64,000 bases of DNA from Corythucha ciliata. Its lineage: Eukaryota > Arthropoda > Insecta > Hemiptera > Tingidae. Both the position numbers and the translations under genes were made by a program. Of this stretch, positions 11,110 to 22,810 are shown in pieces. The DNA lies in contig CM075940.1 in assembly GCA_038030265.1 (NCBI GenBank), forward strand, positions 1,860,001 to 1,924,000, in the 5' to 3' direction. How positions within the stretch are numbered: position 1 is the stretch's first letter; each line of letters begins with the position of its first letter. Below the pieces are notes generated by a model, which did not search any database, had not been told where the DNA came from, and worked only from the letters and a program-made list of their open reading frames with translations.

Positions 11110-12260
11110 CTGTAAAAAAATAAAATACATCTACTGGTCGACGCAGACCCCGACCTAACTGAAAAATCTAAGATCATGCACATTGCAATAGGTTTGCCCC
11201 CATTCATCCGCGAGAAACTGAATAAAAGAGAAATCGGCACTCAGAGTAAATTAACGATCGAGCTCAATCAGCTTGAATCCTTAGCGAATAAGACAAGCAA
11301 TCAGTTTAAGTATTCCGAGAGCCCGAACTATACTGTAAGTAATAAACCAAATTCCAGTAACAATCAGGACCAAGGGAAATCTTCGTGCACAATATGTGGA
11401 AAATAGGGGTTCCCGAGCCGTTATCATCCGAAACAATTTTGTCGCAATAAGAAATCACCAAACGGGTTTATTAAGGTAGCTAATAGTACAGAACTAGAAG
11501 ATGCCTTAAACGATAAGATTCTGGATCAAAAAAACTAAATTTGCCTTCGCTCATTGAACTGAAAGTGCTTGTAGAAAATAAGCCCGCAAAGGGATATATA
11601 TGTACATTGCCGATGCATTGTCACGAGCGTCCCTACCAGATAAAGATGACCACCTTGATAATCCGATACAAGTTCATGTCAATTTTCTTAAGTCAAATTT
11701 GTCAATTTCTCCAGCCACTCTATCCGAAATTAAACGAGCCACACAGTCTGATTCAATTCTTCAAACTTTGATCAACTATTGTAAAAATGGATGGCCAATG
11801 TCAAAAAACAAATTATTACAAGAAAAAAAGCCGTACTGAAACTTTAAAGAAGAAATTCATGTAAATGACAGCCTAGTTTTTCGGAATAATTGTATAATAG
11901 TTACTGGAGCCCTACGAAAAAGTATGTTATTCAAAATTCACAATAATAGCGATAGTGGCAGTGAAAGTATGAAGTCTTTAAATCGTGGAATTTTATTCTG
12001 GCCCCAAATTTCAAGCGAAATAAAAATTTTGTTGACCAATGCCACATTTGCCTGAAGTATCGTCCTAATCATCAAAATGAGCCTCTAATAAGCCACGAAA
12101 TACCAAACTTGTCATGGGAAAAAGTAGGCATAGATTTCTTAAAAAATAATGGACGAGATTACATCGTAATTTTTTATTATTATTCCAATTATATTGAAAT
12201 TGCATCCACTAATTGTCTCAAAGCGCCAACTGTCATACTGCATATTAAATCTATTACTTC
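11110..12260 (+). pseudogene. Gypsy gag zinc-knuckle and RNase H/integrase fragments
   Basis: 11110-11520 reads as gag: an IAIGLPPFIREKL helix region and the CCHC knuckle CTICGK-(stop)-GFPSRYHPKQFC, with a TAG at 11404-11406 inside the knuckle. After a deletion of protease and RT, 11600 onward gives the RNase H end (MYIADALSRA), then a degenerate integrase H2C2 finger (KIHNNS ... CHICLKYR) and a first-Asp region VGIDFLKNNGRDYIV near 12125. Frames change at several points. Homology stops near 12260. Confidence 0.75.
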
Positions 12261-12985
12261 CATGTTCCCGTAGGGAAGGAAGTTTGGTAATGACAAAAAA
12301 AAAAAATTTAGCTGACACCCAGATTCTTGTTCCTGGACCCCGAAAAGGCCTAAATCTCGATTTTCAGTATGGCGTCTGTCGACCGTCCTTCGTCCGTCGT
12401 CCACTTTTATTCTCGACAGATCTGGACGAGTGATGGCTCAAAAGTTGTGTCTTCATCTCTACATAGATGTACACCGTAAAATTTGAAAACGATTGGTTGA
12501 GCGATATGGAAGATATTATAACAAATGTGCTAGATGTAAAAATGGTTGGATCCTTATAATTCCAAGTGAATATTATAAAATTTGATGATCGATTGTTCAA
12601 AATCGTCATCTAGGTTCCTAGAAGACGCTGCTAAAATTTGAATGAGATTCGTTGAGCGGTACAGTTGCTAAAGTTTGGAATGCGTTTCAGCTCTATTTTT
12701 GCCCCAAACCTATTTCCTATCAGAATTTTAGTCTGATTTCCTCTCATGATGGCTTAAAATGACCACAACAAACTTCCCCATCGATGAACTGGCCTTTTTG
12801 TCGAAATTAAATTTGGTTATTTTTAAATTAATTTTTTAAACAAATTGACGAGGATGAATTCGAAGATTCGTTTCTCTTCGATTATTTTGAGTTTTAGCGA
12901 GTGTCTTACTGATCAAATTTTGTCCATTATTTCATTCATTGATCGTGCTGAATATTTCAAATTGATAGTTACCGTTAAAGAGAAC
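12260..12985. other. Insertion of unknown type splitting the Gypsy integrase
   Basis: The flanking integrase reads up to about 12260 and resumes near 12990, so this block interrupts it. It is AT-rich with an A12 run near 12300 and no coding signal. I could not find terminal repeats. Confidence 0.4.
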
Positions 12986-13726
12986 TATATTAGACTACAA
13001 AATTCTTTATTTTTAGCTGCCACGGCATTCCATTTGTTATATTCTCAGATAATGGTCCCCCTTTTAATTCAAACGAATTTTCTAAATTTTGTAATGAATG
13101 GGAAATTAAACATATTACCAGTAGTCCTAATTACCACAAATCCAATGGTCATCGTTCCTTTCCTAGCTCTTTTACATAAGAGAAACACCCCAAAAGGTAA
13201 TGTTCCTTCTCCCGCTCAATTGTTACTGTCCCGTCGACTTCGTTGTAATTTTCCTACTAAGTCTAAATTATTGAAACCCCATGTTGAAAGTGTTACTAAA
13301 TGCAGATCAGCCTATCAATCCATATAAACCAGGTCAAACCAATATAATAAATCTTTGTCAAAACCCTTGTCTACTTTGTCTATCGGAGAAGAAATTTATT
13401 TTAAAATAACTCCTTGCAGCCATTGGGAACCCGCCACTGATGTCTCTTTCTTAGAATACCCTCGATCTTATATTATAAACAGAAATCATTTACTTGCAAA
13501 GCCCAAGTCAATTTTAATGCCTAACAACAGAGATAATAATAACGCAGATGACACAAACAAAACTGTATCATCACCCCCTGTCACCTCTACTTCTGTAGTA
13601 ATTTCTCCTGAATCAGTTAATTCCCCTCCTGCTCACCCATCAGGTGCACAACTTCAACGTTACACCAAGTCAGGAAGAGAGATAAAAGCACCCAAGTGCT
13701 TCACCTTTTCGGAATTTGATTAGTCA
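12986..13726 (+). pseudogene. Gypsy integrase core end and C-terminal tail
   Basis: In one frame 13020-13150 gives GIPFVIFSDNGPPFNSNEF (second catalytic Asp) and NYHKSNG. The segment around the catalytic Glu is lost. Further down NRxxL-type ends and a 3' frame (13355-13723) carry a basic TKSGREIKAP motif typical of Gypsy pol tails. It belongs with the fragment before 12260. Confidence 0.7.
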
Positions 13727-14540
13727 TTCATTATAGAAACTCTTTTCACCTTCCTTCCTTTTCCCAGCTCGCTGAAACACACATTTTGCTTTCCCATCAG
13801 CACTGCTTTTATGATCATGATCTTCCTGAGCCTCTAGGACTTCATTTCCAACATTTTTCAGGTACGATTTACAAGATCAGTTGTGAGCACATATTTCCAT
13901 CTTTTGACACCACCCGATAGAAGTTTGTGAAAACTAAACTTGAATTCTCCACGGAAAATGACAGTGCCACCGAACTTGCAAAAACACTTGTTAAAGAATC
14001 TTCCATTAGAACGTTTAAAACGACACTATAAACCTTGTGTTTACAAATCCTTGACCTTTCTTTTTTTTCCATCTTGTTTTTCTTTCCTCTATTTATCGTG
14101 TTTTTTGTTTTTGCAGAAATGTTGAAACTTTTTTGTAATTCAGTTACACTTTTTGTTTAGCTCATCAGCAGACCTCACTCGTTCTTTGAAACATCTTTCC
14201 TGACGGGAGCAAACTTACAACACCTACTGCTCTCTACCCGGAGCATAATTACATACTCCTCTGCCAATTTTCCTCGGCGGGAGCAAACTTACATTTGCCC
14301 GTTTTTACAATCCCCCTAGGTACGAGTTCAGAGCCGGAGAGCCCATGCCCTCCCGCCCGCACCACCGTTTTACACGCTACACCAAGGCCGTATGTAGTCC
14401 GTATTGGACTACACCAAGGCTTGAGATTACTCATTTTGAAACCTGACCCCCCCCCCTCTAAACGATGTCACGTTTTGGGCGAGAAATGCCCTTAACTCTC
14501 CGTTCTTTAGCTAAATGATAACTTGGAAACTCGAATCATG
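13727..14540. other. No gene; short 16-bp direct repeat
   Basis: CGGGAGCAAACTTACA occurs at 14204 and again at 14278 in the same orientation. A C-run lies near 14447. No coding evidence. Confidence 0.4.
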
Positions 14541-15240
14541 AATGAGAATTACTCTTTAGCCGTTTAAATTTGTCTTGAGGCAGACGACGAGGTTTGGCGT
14601 AACATGGGGCTCCTTTCGTTGGAATGTGATGGAAGACAGGACGGATTTTTCTGGAATCCCCGGAGATTTGGTAGGCGTTGTGGGAATGGGAGACACTGTG
14701 ATTTCGATCAACTGATGGATTGGAGTAGGGATTCTAGGTTTGATAGGAGTAGTTACCACTCCGTTTGATCTAACAATGGAGCCGCGGAAGTCCGGTTCGT
14801 GAGAGGGTAGATTTATTGCCCGAGGCCGCAGGTCAAACAAAAGACCGTACGATTGGCGGGAGTCACCCCCGAGATAGGAACGGAAACACCAGCGATGATG
14901 AAGACAAATGGGAAATTACGCCGTCCAAGTTGAATGGCCGTTGGCCATATGTATTAATTTTTGAGTCGTTGGCCGCGGACAGGATGTGAGACGAAACTGT
15001 TTGGAGGCCCTTTCTTTGGACGGGGTGGCAGCCGAGACATGCGGACCCCGGTGTCGACCAAAAAACGAAAGACCCGATTATTTGTAGGCGGCCGGAAGAT
15101 ACCCCTTACGCGACAGCCGCTATTAAGTCGTGCCAGGGTGGTAGTTTTCTGGATTAGCGACGGAACGGTTGCACACACCGTAGGGCTTTGTTTTTGAACC
15201 GTCTGTGCCACAGCGAAAGCCAATCGGTATAATCACGCGC
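14540..15240 (-). pseudogene. Gypsy protease to RT-start fragment
   Basis: Minus strand: 15223 to 14954 contains a protease-like FRFLVDTG (about 15075) in an R/P-rich context. After frame changes 14700-14575 gives HHIPTKGAPCYAKPRRLP, the conserved linker that opens Gypsy RT. Neither domain is complete. It lies antiparallel to the preceding Gypsy pieces, so it is a separate insertion. Confidence 0.6.
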
Positions 15241-15383
15241 GGAATCACGTGAAGGCGACTTTGATCGTAAAGGGGAACGAGACTGGTTCAAGAGTTGTGA
15301 AATAGAGCGACTAATCCGGTCAATTTGCTTCGTAAGCTCCGAAATTTGTGCCTTAATGCCTCATCTTAAGGCACTTCATCTTA

Positions 15384-15523
15384 AGGTCCGTTCACAAGCT
15401 CTATGTCTTCGTTGTGTGGTGTCTATGCAACCTATCAAAATGCTTCATTTTTCGAGGGAGTAAATTTATTTGGTTGCACATCAGACTCCACACAACGCAA
15501 ACATAGAGCTTGTGTACGGGCCT
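15384..15523. mobile_element. MITE with TTA target duplication (Harbinger-type)
   Basis: Terminal inverted repeats begin AGGTCCGTTCACAAGC on the left and AGGCCCGTACACAAGC read from the right, about 42 bp each at close to 90% identity. TTA flanks both ends (15381-15383 and 15524-15526), the PIF/Harbinger target pattern. 140 bp, non-coding. Confidence 0.75.
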
Positions 15524-15639
15524 TTAGCAATGCTCCCGCATTCGTAATCTAAACATAATTGTATATAAATACAAAATTTTGGTTGTGGTAGGTTGGGGGG
15601 GGGGGTTCAGAATCCTGCTCCCCCAATGCAGAATGGCTT

Positions 15640-15653
15640 CCGCCGCCACTGGA
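15640..15653 (-). repeat. hAT-type terminal inverted repeat end
   Basis: CTTCCGCCGCCACTG ends at 15653 and matches the terminus at 31157-31171. The partner end was not found, so this is a lone terminus. A G-run precedes it near 15596. Confidence 0.35.
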
Positions 15654-17206
15654 TGTTTAGGTACTCAATATATAATTTATCTATGTGCTAGTCGATGTCC
15701 ACATCTCTACTTGTTTGCTGCACTGCCACAAGCAACCGAACAGAGCTAATGTTGCCCATTTTTGAAGCATTCCTGCTGTCCATTTATTGAATAATGGTTT
15801 TCTGGAGTTGTGGTAGTAGGTCTGTTTGCGAAGCTACACTAGGTTGCCCGAGGGTACACTCGGGCGCCCGAAAAGCGTTCGCGAGCAGACGAGTGTAGTT
15901 AGTGTAGCTAGTGTAGCCAGTGTAGGGCGTTCGTGACGAGTTCAGAGCTACTCCGGGCTGCCCGAAGTTACTCCACTTTTTTTATCATTAATTGATAACA
16001 GTCTCGTTACCAACACGTTCTGATTTTTTCCTGTATTGTTTATTTTTCGTGGAATTGGTTCTTAATTATTTGGGTTAGTACACACATTTCTTGTATGAAA
16101 AACCGTTCAACAATCGTGCAGTAATTATGAAAAAATAATTGTGTCATAAATTTTATCTTATTTATACTTTATTTCACCTTCGCATTGAATGTATGCATGT
16201 GGTTTGTTACGGCCCTCTGCTACGGCTTTTGGAATGATTACGAAGAAGAATGAACGAAAAGATTCTTATAAAGAATCATCAGAACACTTCGATAGTCTGT
16301 TCGGCTCAGGCAGCGGTTTGAAGTTGAGTCGCTTTAATTAGGCATGTGTGTCTCAACGCTAATTATTTCTCTTGATTCTGATTGTGCCGTCAACGTCAAC
16401 GTAGCTTGAGCCCTCAGCGTGTGCATACTTTGTAGTTCGAGCAGTCCGGGATTGACGTCATTTTTGAAAAGCAAAAGAACGTTTTTCGTGTAAACGCCTA
16501 GCGGAAAAGGATTCCACGTTCGTTTGTATATTGAGTTTCGACGTCGAATATCCGCTTCATCATCGCTATTCTTCCGTCTATTTCGATCTATTTCTTGCTG
16601 CTGAAAATTTGGCCCCGTAAAACTTGATTGAAGAATATAATTTTCCTCTTAAGGCGAAAACTCGCTCTTCAGTACAGCTCCCTCGACAGCCGACCACCTC
16701 TCCATTTCTTACAATTTTCAATTTTACAAAATTGTCCACAACAATTATCCTCTTTTTAAATTTTTTTATCAGGTCCACTTGAATCATAGGTTCAACTTCT
16801 ACACGCTAATCCTTTCCGCTTTCCTAGACGGGTGATGAATACGCAACAGTTATTCGGACCATATTACGGGAAACGGTAACGCGGTGGCTTTTCTCGATTC
16901 GGGAAACACCGTTTGGTCTGGGTGAAAATGCGATCACTAAGCATGTGCTTGACTATATGATCTTTAATGGTTCGTGTCATCCTATGATTCATGAGCTGCC
17001 CGATGAAAAGGTTCATATTTGACAAATTGCGAAACGGTGCTGAGACATGACCAGGATTTCCTGAGAGGAAAATTATAGTGGATGTGATTCATAAGAGGGG
17101 AGATCACAAAGCATATTTGTTTACTAGTATTCGTAATTTTGATTGAGTCAGAAATGCATGGTTACTGAAGTTGGTATGTGTCTCTTCCAGGACAAGCAAA
17201 AGAAAA

Positions 17207-17472
17207 ATGAATTCCCAACATGAAAACATTGTAAGTTTGTTTGAAGATGCGGAAGAAGAAGGTACGATTCTGATTTCAAACACAACTGACAATTTTGTAA
17301 TCACTTCATCCTTCAGCTATTGTTACATGGACAGATAATGCCACTAAATTATTAATTTCAAACTACGAGGCCTTCTTGTCTAAAGTTGGCAAAAGCGCCA
17401 AACTCAAAACGAAGAAAAAAATGTGGATACATATTTCTCAATATTTATCAAAACATAACTATTCATTTTCTG
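17207..17472 (+). CDS. Myb/SANT-like (trihelix) DNA-binding protein, first exons, Harbinger accessory gene
   Basis: A CTCTTCCAG acceptor at 17191 opens an exon with ATG at 17207. It ends at 17261 before GTACG, and a 55-base intron (17262-17316, ending CTTCAG) leads to 17317-17472, followed by GTAAGG. The spliced frame gives an acidic N-terminus and then TWTDNATKLLISNYEAF, KTKKKMWIHIS and YLSKHNYSFSG, a complete Myb/SANT-like domain of the kind encoded beside Harbinger transposases. Such proteins bind transposon ends and bring the transposase to DNA. The C-terminal exon is probably the block at 19721-20194, now separated by insertions. Confidence 0.75.
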
Positions 17473-17670
17473 GTAAGGATATACTTCATCGATGGGTGGT
17501 AACGTGAGCTATGTTTCTTCGACGACGATCTATTTCCTCGAATAGCATCTATTGTTCCTACAGGGCAACGAAAATTGTGGCCAACTTGGATTATTCAAAC
17601 GTTTTCTTGATTAAGTTCTCTATTCTAATTCAGGGCTTACTTTTCCCTCAAGTCTAACCAATTGATACCA

Positions 17671-17885
17671 AACATGCAAAGTCATATTTGCCAGTTTTGT
17701 CAGTCGTACCTCCTGAGGGTTCGTTACTTACGACAAACAAGTTTTGGTGTTCGCCATTCTCAGTGTCTTGCCTTGAGTTCAATGCAAGACATTGAGAATG
17801 GCGAACAACCGAAACGTGTTTGCCGTAAGTAACGAACCATCAGGAGGTATGACTGACAAAATGAATAACCATGACTTTGCATGTT
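17671..17885. repeat. 215-bp foldback element
   Basis: Long inverted repeats of about 100 bp: outer ACATGCAAAG / CTTTGCATGT and an inner 70-bp arm pair (17701-17770 with 17785-17855, about 90% identity) around a 14-base loop. It lies in what should be an intron of the Myb/SANT gene. Confidence 0.75.
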
Positions 17886-18000
17886 CGTCTACTAACTCCC
17901 ATAGCATAAACGATTTTACTAACACCTTGAAATTGATACCGAGTCAAGTCAGTACTAACGTTGGTCTCACATTTCATGAAGGGAATTTGAATTGGATTGG

Positions 18001-19125
18001 GGGCGTAAGAATTGGATTCCCGTGACGGACTTGATCCGTGTGAATGGCTACAAACCTTTCACGGGGTTCGTTTCCCCTATCGGGCGCGTCCCCCGGGTTG
18101 CGGATGGGGGACCCCACCATTGGGTCGACCTACTCCCCGATACGGTGCGATGGTGGGTTGGGTCGGAATAAGGCGCACCGTGTGCGGTGGGGAGTCCGTT
18201 ATCGGACACACCCATTGGACATGGGGGCCGAATACGACCCCGTGGACAAACAACGGGTTAGGGGCTGTCCTGAGTCCGGGACAGAAGGGGGTGGCGTCTC
18301 CTACCTCCTCCAGCTATTCCTCCCCCCCCCCCAAGACAAGGTGTTTGGTCCGTACCTAAGGTCTGCATGGCACAGGGGGCAAAGTGTGCTTTGAACGGAC
18401 CCCCAGGGCACCGGCCGATCCCCTGGTGTAATAGGCTTACCGCAGGCCTCGGCGCTTTACGGCATGCAGGGCTCTGCCGGCGGTGGACTTATATTACCCT
18501 GGCTTCTGGCAGGACCTTCAAGGGCTCACCCAGAAGTTTATATGAAGAACTCGGAAGGGGCTCAGAGAACCTTCCGTGAACGCCGCAGTCACCGGCTGCT
18601 CCGTCCATGGAGACCACCGAGGTCAAACACGACATTGATGGGACCAGGGACGTACCTGTGGAGGGTAGTTCTAAGGAGCATACCCGCCGTGGGGAGTTTT
18701 TAAAAAACATACCCTCGGTGGGCCGTTCTAAAGAACACACCCCGGTGCAGGGGCTCATCTCTTCAAGTGCAACGCACTCGGCGCGCGCTAGCTCATCATT
18801 CTTGTCACTCTCGTGCTCAAGGGACCAGTTAGCGATTATCTCTTATCGCTTCTAAGAAGCGACGACCTCTCTAACCTTATTAAGAGGAGAGAGCTATCTT
18901 CGCAGGATCAGCATTTTCGGGCTTCACACGCCTGATATTTATGTTCCGGCCAGCGAGACACTAGCTGAGGACCTCCTCAACCTCATACGGTGAGAGGGAC
19001 TCTAGACTAGATCAACCGATCCAAGAGCGGCACAATAATCCACTTAGGATTCCGTGCCTGGGGCGTGTGCCATGCCCCTGCTCTTGGATAGTGGAGGAAA
19101 AAAAAAAAAAAAAAAAAAAAAAAAA
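18001..19125 (+). mobile_element. GC-rich retroposon with poly-A tail and 12-bp target duplication
   Basis: GAATTGGATTGG occurs at 17989-18000 and again just after an A-run that ends near 19125, framing a 1.1-kb insert with a poly-A tail. The insert is much more GC-rich than its surroundings. It has no RT and ends in a TGCCTGGGG / hairpin-rich segment before the A-run. A short frame from 18607 could be a truncated ORF1. It looks like an internally deleted LINE or a non-autonomous retroposon moved by LINE machinery; the clade cannot be named. Confidence 0.65.
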
Positions 19126-19241
19126 GAATTGGATTGGAATTTAACCTGTTTCAAAATTGCCTGTTTGTGCCCAGTAGTGATGATTGGGAAGAGCGGGGTT
19201 CATCGGAGTCCCCCGACTCACAAATTTGGGAATGATAGAGT

Positions 19242-19386
19242 TAGGCCCGCTTTACCAATTGTCGATTAATAAATTCAAAGAACTGATTAAGAAAAATCAT
19301 TTCTGTGAACCATGACGAAATATTTGATATGAAACAGATGACTTTTTTAGTCAGCTCTTTTATCAACGATTTATAAAGTGGGCCTA
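19242..19386. mobile_element. MITE, TIR TAGGCCCGCTTTA (copy 1)
   Basis: Ends TAGGCCCGCTTTA and, reversed, TAGGCCCACTTTA. A second copy lies inverted at 30113-30236. 145 bp, non-coding, possibly Harbinger-type given TTA/TAA at the edges. Confidence 0.65.
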
Positions 19387-19388
19387 AA

Positions 19389-19531
19389 AGGCCCCTTTTA
19401 CACGAGTGAGTTTTTTTAATCAAAGTAGCTATTTTTAAAAATATTAACAGATGTTTCCTGCCTGAAATCGACTGTTTGCGATCAGATTGAATATATTTTT
19501 GAAAAAAAACTTACTCGTGTAAAACGTGCCT
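19389..19531. mobile_element. MITE with 28-bp TIRs, adjacent to the previous one
   Basis: Left end AGGCCCCTTTTACACGAGT and reversed right end AGGCACGTTTTACACGAGT, followed by T-runs in both arms. It is 143 bp and starts 3 bases after the previous MITE ends. Confidence 0.65.
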
Positions 19532-19720
19532 GATAATTATAGTAAATCAGATGGATCGTGTCCAAGAAATTTTTTCTCTTGTGGCGATGAATTCAACAGA
19601 AACTGTATTAAGCATAAGGTTGTATTTAGCGGCTCAGTGTGAGAACCGGTGAAAGACTCTTGAAAGAGGATATAAAAGAAAGAAAAGTGATGATAGCGCG
19701 ACAGGGAGAGGGCAACTGGA

Positions 19721-20194
19721 TTGCGCGTTCGAAAAGTTCGTAGGAGTCAACTTTTTTTTTTTAATCCTAAAATGCATATCTATACTTTTTCGGTCAGAGA
19801 GCTCGACGCCGTGCTGAGGAAAAAATCCGCTATAAATCCAGAATACGTCTTGGACGGGCAGGGAAGCGGACTGTGCAGAGTTTCACCGCAGCGGTTCTCT
19901 GTCCCTCCGGCAGGGACTCAGGAAAACTCGCACGAAACAGTATCGTCGGGTAACATAATAGTGGAAGACGAACAGCCTATACCAGGGCTGATGTTTTCGG
20001 AGCCTCTTGAAAGCTCCCAAAGAATCTTTCCCTCTGTCGACGTCGCGACTCGTCCCAAGAGAAGGTTGACGGTTTCGCAAGAGCTGAATTTACTTCGTGA
20101 TCAACGGGAAAGACACCACCTGGAAAGCATGGAGTACAAAAAAAAAAAAAAAAAAAAAGAGTTGCTAAAAGAACTTTTTTTATCCAAAGACTAA
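19721..20194 (+). CDS. Probable C-terminal exon of the Harbinger accessory (Myb/SANT) gene
   Basis: The open frame has a middle rich in S/P/E and ends in a charged helix (QELNLLRDQRERHHLESMEY, then a lysine run and ELLKELF), the tail style of Myb/SANT transposon proteins. The lysine run is encoded by an A-run of about 20 at 20138-20158, which is prone to slippage. The true exon start is uncertain; a CTTTTTCGGTCAG acceptor-like string precedes 19799. It is collinear with the SANT exons and convergent with the transposase. Confidence 0.45.
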   Translation: MRVRKVRRSQLFFFNPKMHIYTFSVRELDAVLRKKSAINPEYVLDGQGSGLCRVSPQRFSVPPAGTQENSHETVSSGNIIVEDEQPIPGLMFSEPLESSQRIFPSVDVATRPKRRLTVSQELNLLRDQRERHHLESMEYKKKKKKKELLKELFLSKD

Positions 20195-20316
20195 ATTTAC
20201 AAGGGGGGGGGGGATTACCGGCTTTTAGGCCTTCCTTTCTGTTCCTATATTTCATATTTACTTTTTGCTCTTCTTTTAAACTTTTCTATTCTTCTACTCT
20301 ATTCTTTTCTACTTAT

Positions 20317-20400
20317 TGTTTGTAGTTCATTGTTTGTTGTTCATTGTTTGTAGTTCATTGTTTGTTGTTCATTGTTTGTAGTTCATTGTTTGTTGTTTAT
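20317..20400. repeat. 14-bp minisatellite (6 units)
   Basis: Six tandem copies of TGTTTGTWGTTCAT, with alternate units differing A/T so that a 28-bp dimer is the higher-order unit. Confidence 0.8.
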
Positions 20401-20895
20401 TGTTTTTGAGTGTCTCTAATACTTTACAATGTATAGTTTTGCATGTTGGTGGTTTTGCTAATTCATTTTTTATGTTATAAATTTTCAACTGTGCGTTTGT
20501 TAACCATTACCCTCGTGTACTCAGGTTTTTTAAAAACTAAAGCTAGTGTTAGTATTAATCCCTCGAACTACCTCGCATGCATTTTTGAAGTTTGATTCTA
20601 TTGGGCAGCGAACGCGAGAACCCCTATGCAAAATAATTATAATAATATTTAGTATGGCAATCCATATTTTCACAGAATGGCTTAGGATCCTTCACATCAA
20701 AATTACATAGGATTTCAAGTGACGTTCAATCACGTTGGCACACACCCGTGAGAGAAAAAAAAAAAAGGCACATACTGTATTGTTGATATCTGCGCAGTCC
20801 GTAACGAAGCTACCCTTTGCCTGTTCATTGCTTGTCATTTGTGTCATTCATAGCTGCAAAAACCAGGTAACTGTATTCTTATATTTATTGTGCAC

Positions 20896-22810
20896 CTATC
20901 TTATTTTTCTTACCTCATCCAGCTGTCTGGCAATCTCATCTCTCAGAGCCACACCTCTCCCTACAGCTGCAGTGTGCTCACTGGTCACTGGTGCTGATGG
21001 CTGGTCGGTGGTGGTGGTGTGGTCACTCGAATCTTCTGTCAGCCTTGCACTCTCCTCTTCGAACACTTCGACGTCACTCATGTTATGTAGCACAACACAT
21101 GCGCGAATGAAGTGGCACAAAGCAGGTATGCCACGCAGCTTGCAGTAATACAATTGCCGAAATCTTTGCTTCAGCACACCGATGGTGTGTTCAATTATTA
21201 CTCTAGTAGAGCTTAATTGTCTATTGAAATGCTTTTGTTGTCTCGTCAAATGGCCGTTGTCTCTATACGGCGTTAAGAGGAACTCCTCACATGGATAAGC
21301 TGAGTCCCCAAGTAGGTAGCTTCCTTTAAACAAGTTAACAACATGCGGTATACAATTAAAAAATGGAGAGCGAAAGTGCGAAGGGTGGGATGATTCGGGG
21401 CATTCGTCTTCATAGTGCTCATCAAAGTGAAGAACAAACAACTAGATGAGTGATAAACTTGAATGTGGTGGTTGGTATTGCGTATACATATAATATGTAT
21501 GTATAAATTAGTCTGAGTTAAAAACGTAAATTTTGATGTAGCTATTTAAGAAGCATTTTACTAATAATAGCAAGCACGTTTCTGGAGTAGGGGGAAAAAT
21601 GGGCACGTAGCCAAAGAGCCAAAAACAAGTGTTTTTCGTACGGCGCGCTTTTACCAGAGAAATCGCATCTTGTGAAAAGGGCTTAAGGGGGAGCTGCAGG
21701 AATGATTTCTCTACTCCTCTCCTATTAACCCGTCGTAAACTACTCGGCATTCACTTTCTCGCCCCATTTCTGCACCAATCCTGGTTTTTGGAATCGTTTC
21801 AATCTAAAAAAAAATCTGCATATGCGGTAGTATCATGTTTTAAAATTTCGTCCCCAAAGTAACTTAAAACCCGCCTTGAACACCTGACCTTGAGTCCCTG
21901 AGGACCTGGAAATTTCACGCTCTTCCTTCTATTTGGAAAAAGGCACACTACTGCATGCGCAGAATTTCCTGGAGATTGAAGCAAGTGTTTAAAAACAAGA
22001 ATTGGTGCACAAATTAGGCGGGAAAATGTAAACCGAGTAGTACGCGAAGACTGATTGGAGGTGGGTTGAGGAATAATCAGTGCAACTACCCCTTAACAGA
22101 TGATGAAAGTTTAATATTGTACCCACCTGAACTCAAAGCTGATTGAAGTTTGGATCTTAATCCGGACATCGTGTACAATCTCGCGTCATGCACTGATCCA
22201 GGAGGTCCAACAAAAAAATCAATGATCTTCCTGTTATGGTCGCATACTAATTGAAGACTTAGCGACGTGTGTCCTTTCCTGTCTATGTACTCATCCCTGT
22301 TTTTCTTTGGCGGGTCTATTAATATCTTCGTACCGTCGATACAACCTGATGAAGAATGATGGGGAAATTCAATGGAATAATAAGAATTACTGGATTAAAA
22401 TATTTACCTACGACACCAGGAAAATTTTTATTCACGGAGAAAAAATCGATAGTTTGTTGTTGTTCGGATTCGCCGGGGAATTTGATATATTTTGGGGCCA
22501 GTCCACTGATGAATTTGGTCATTTGTATTATTGTCTTGTGGATGGTCGACAAAGAGAGATTAAATCTGTCGCTTAGATCGCGGTATGAACAGCATTCGTG
22601 CCCGGCATACCACAAAAAAATCAAAAGTTTCTGTTCGTTGGGAAGTCCTCTGCTGCTTTCACCCTCGTTGCCACGAAGGTGGATCAGATTATTGAATAAC
22701 TCCATTGAGATTCGGAAATGCTCGATAAATTCTTCATGGTCGTAGTTAGGCACGACGTTATCGACAAAGCCGATGATGCTACAACGCTTCCTCAAGCCAG
22801 AGCTTGCCAC
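20896..22810 (-). CDS. PIF/Harbinger DDE transposase, three exons
   Basis: Minus strand. Exon 1 (22810-22408) holds the N-terminal region (FRISMELFNNLIHL) and helix-turn-helix (YRDLSDRFNLSLSTIHK). A GT-AG intron of 62 bp (22407-22346) restores the phase. Exon 2 (22345-22127) begins GCIDGTKILIDPPKK with the first catalytic Asp and has GHTSLSLQLVCD and GPPGSVHDARLY. A longer intron ends before exon 3 (about 21441-20896), which contains YLLGDSAYPCEEFLLTPYRD with the second Asp, the FNRQLSSTRVIIEHTIGVLK region with the catalytic Glu, and RACVVLHN. All three catalytic residues are visible and no internal stop is seen within the exons. Family length is about 350-400 residues, consistent with this. 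The exact 3' acceptor is uncertain. Confidence 0.85.

Noticed and set aside
18012..18703. Overlapping plus-strand frames in the GC-rich retroposon as genes, or rRNA
   Set aside because: Open because of GC content, with no conserved motifs. I recognise no conserved rRNA core sequence.
20735..22576. Plus-strand ORFs opposite the Harbinger transposase
   Set aside because: Shadows of the minus-strand exons, which carry the catalytic motifs and splice sites.
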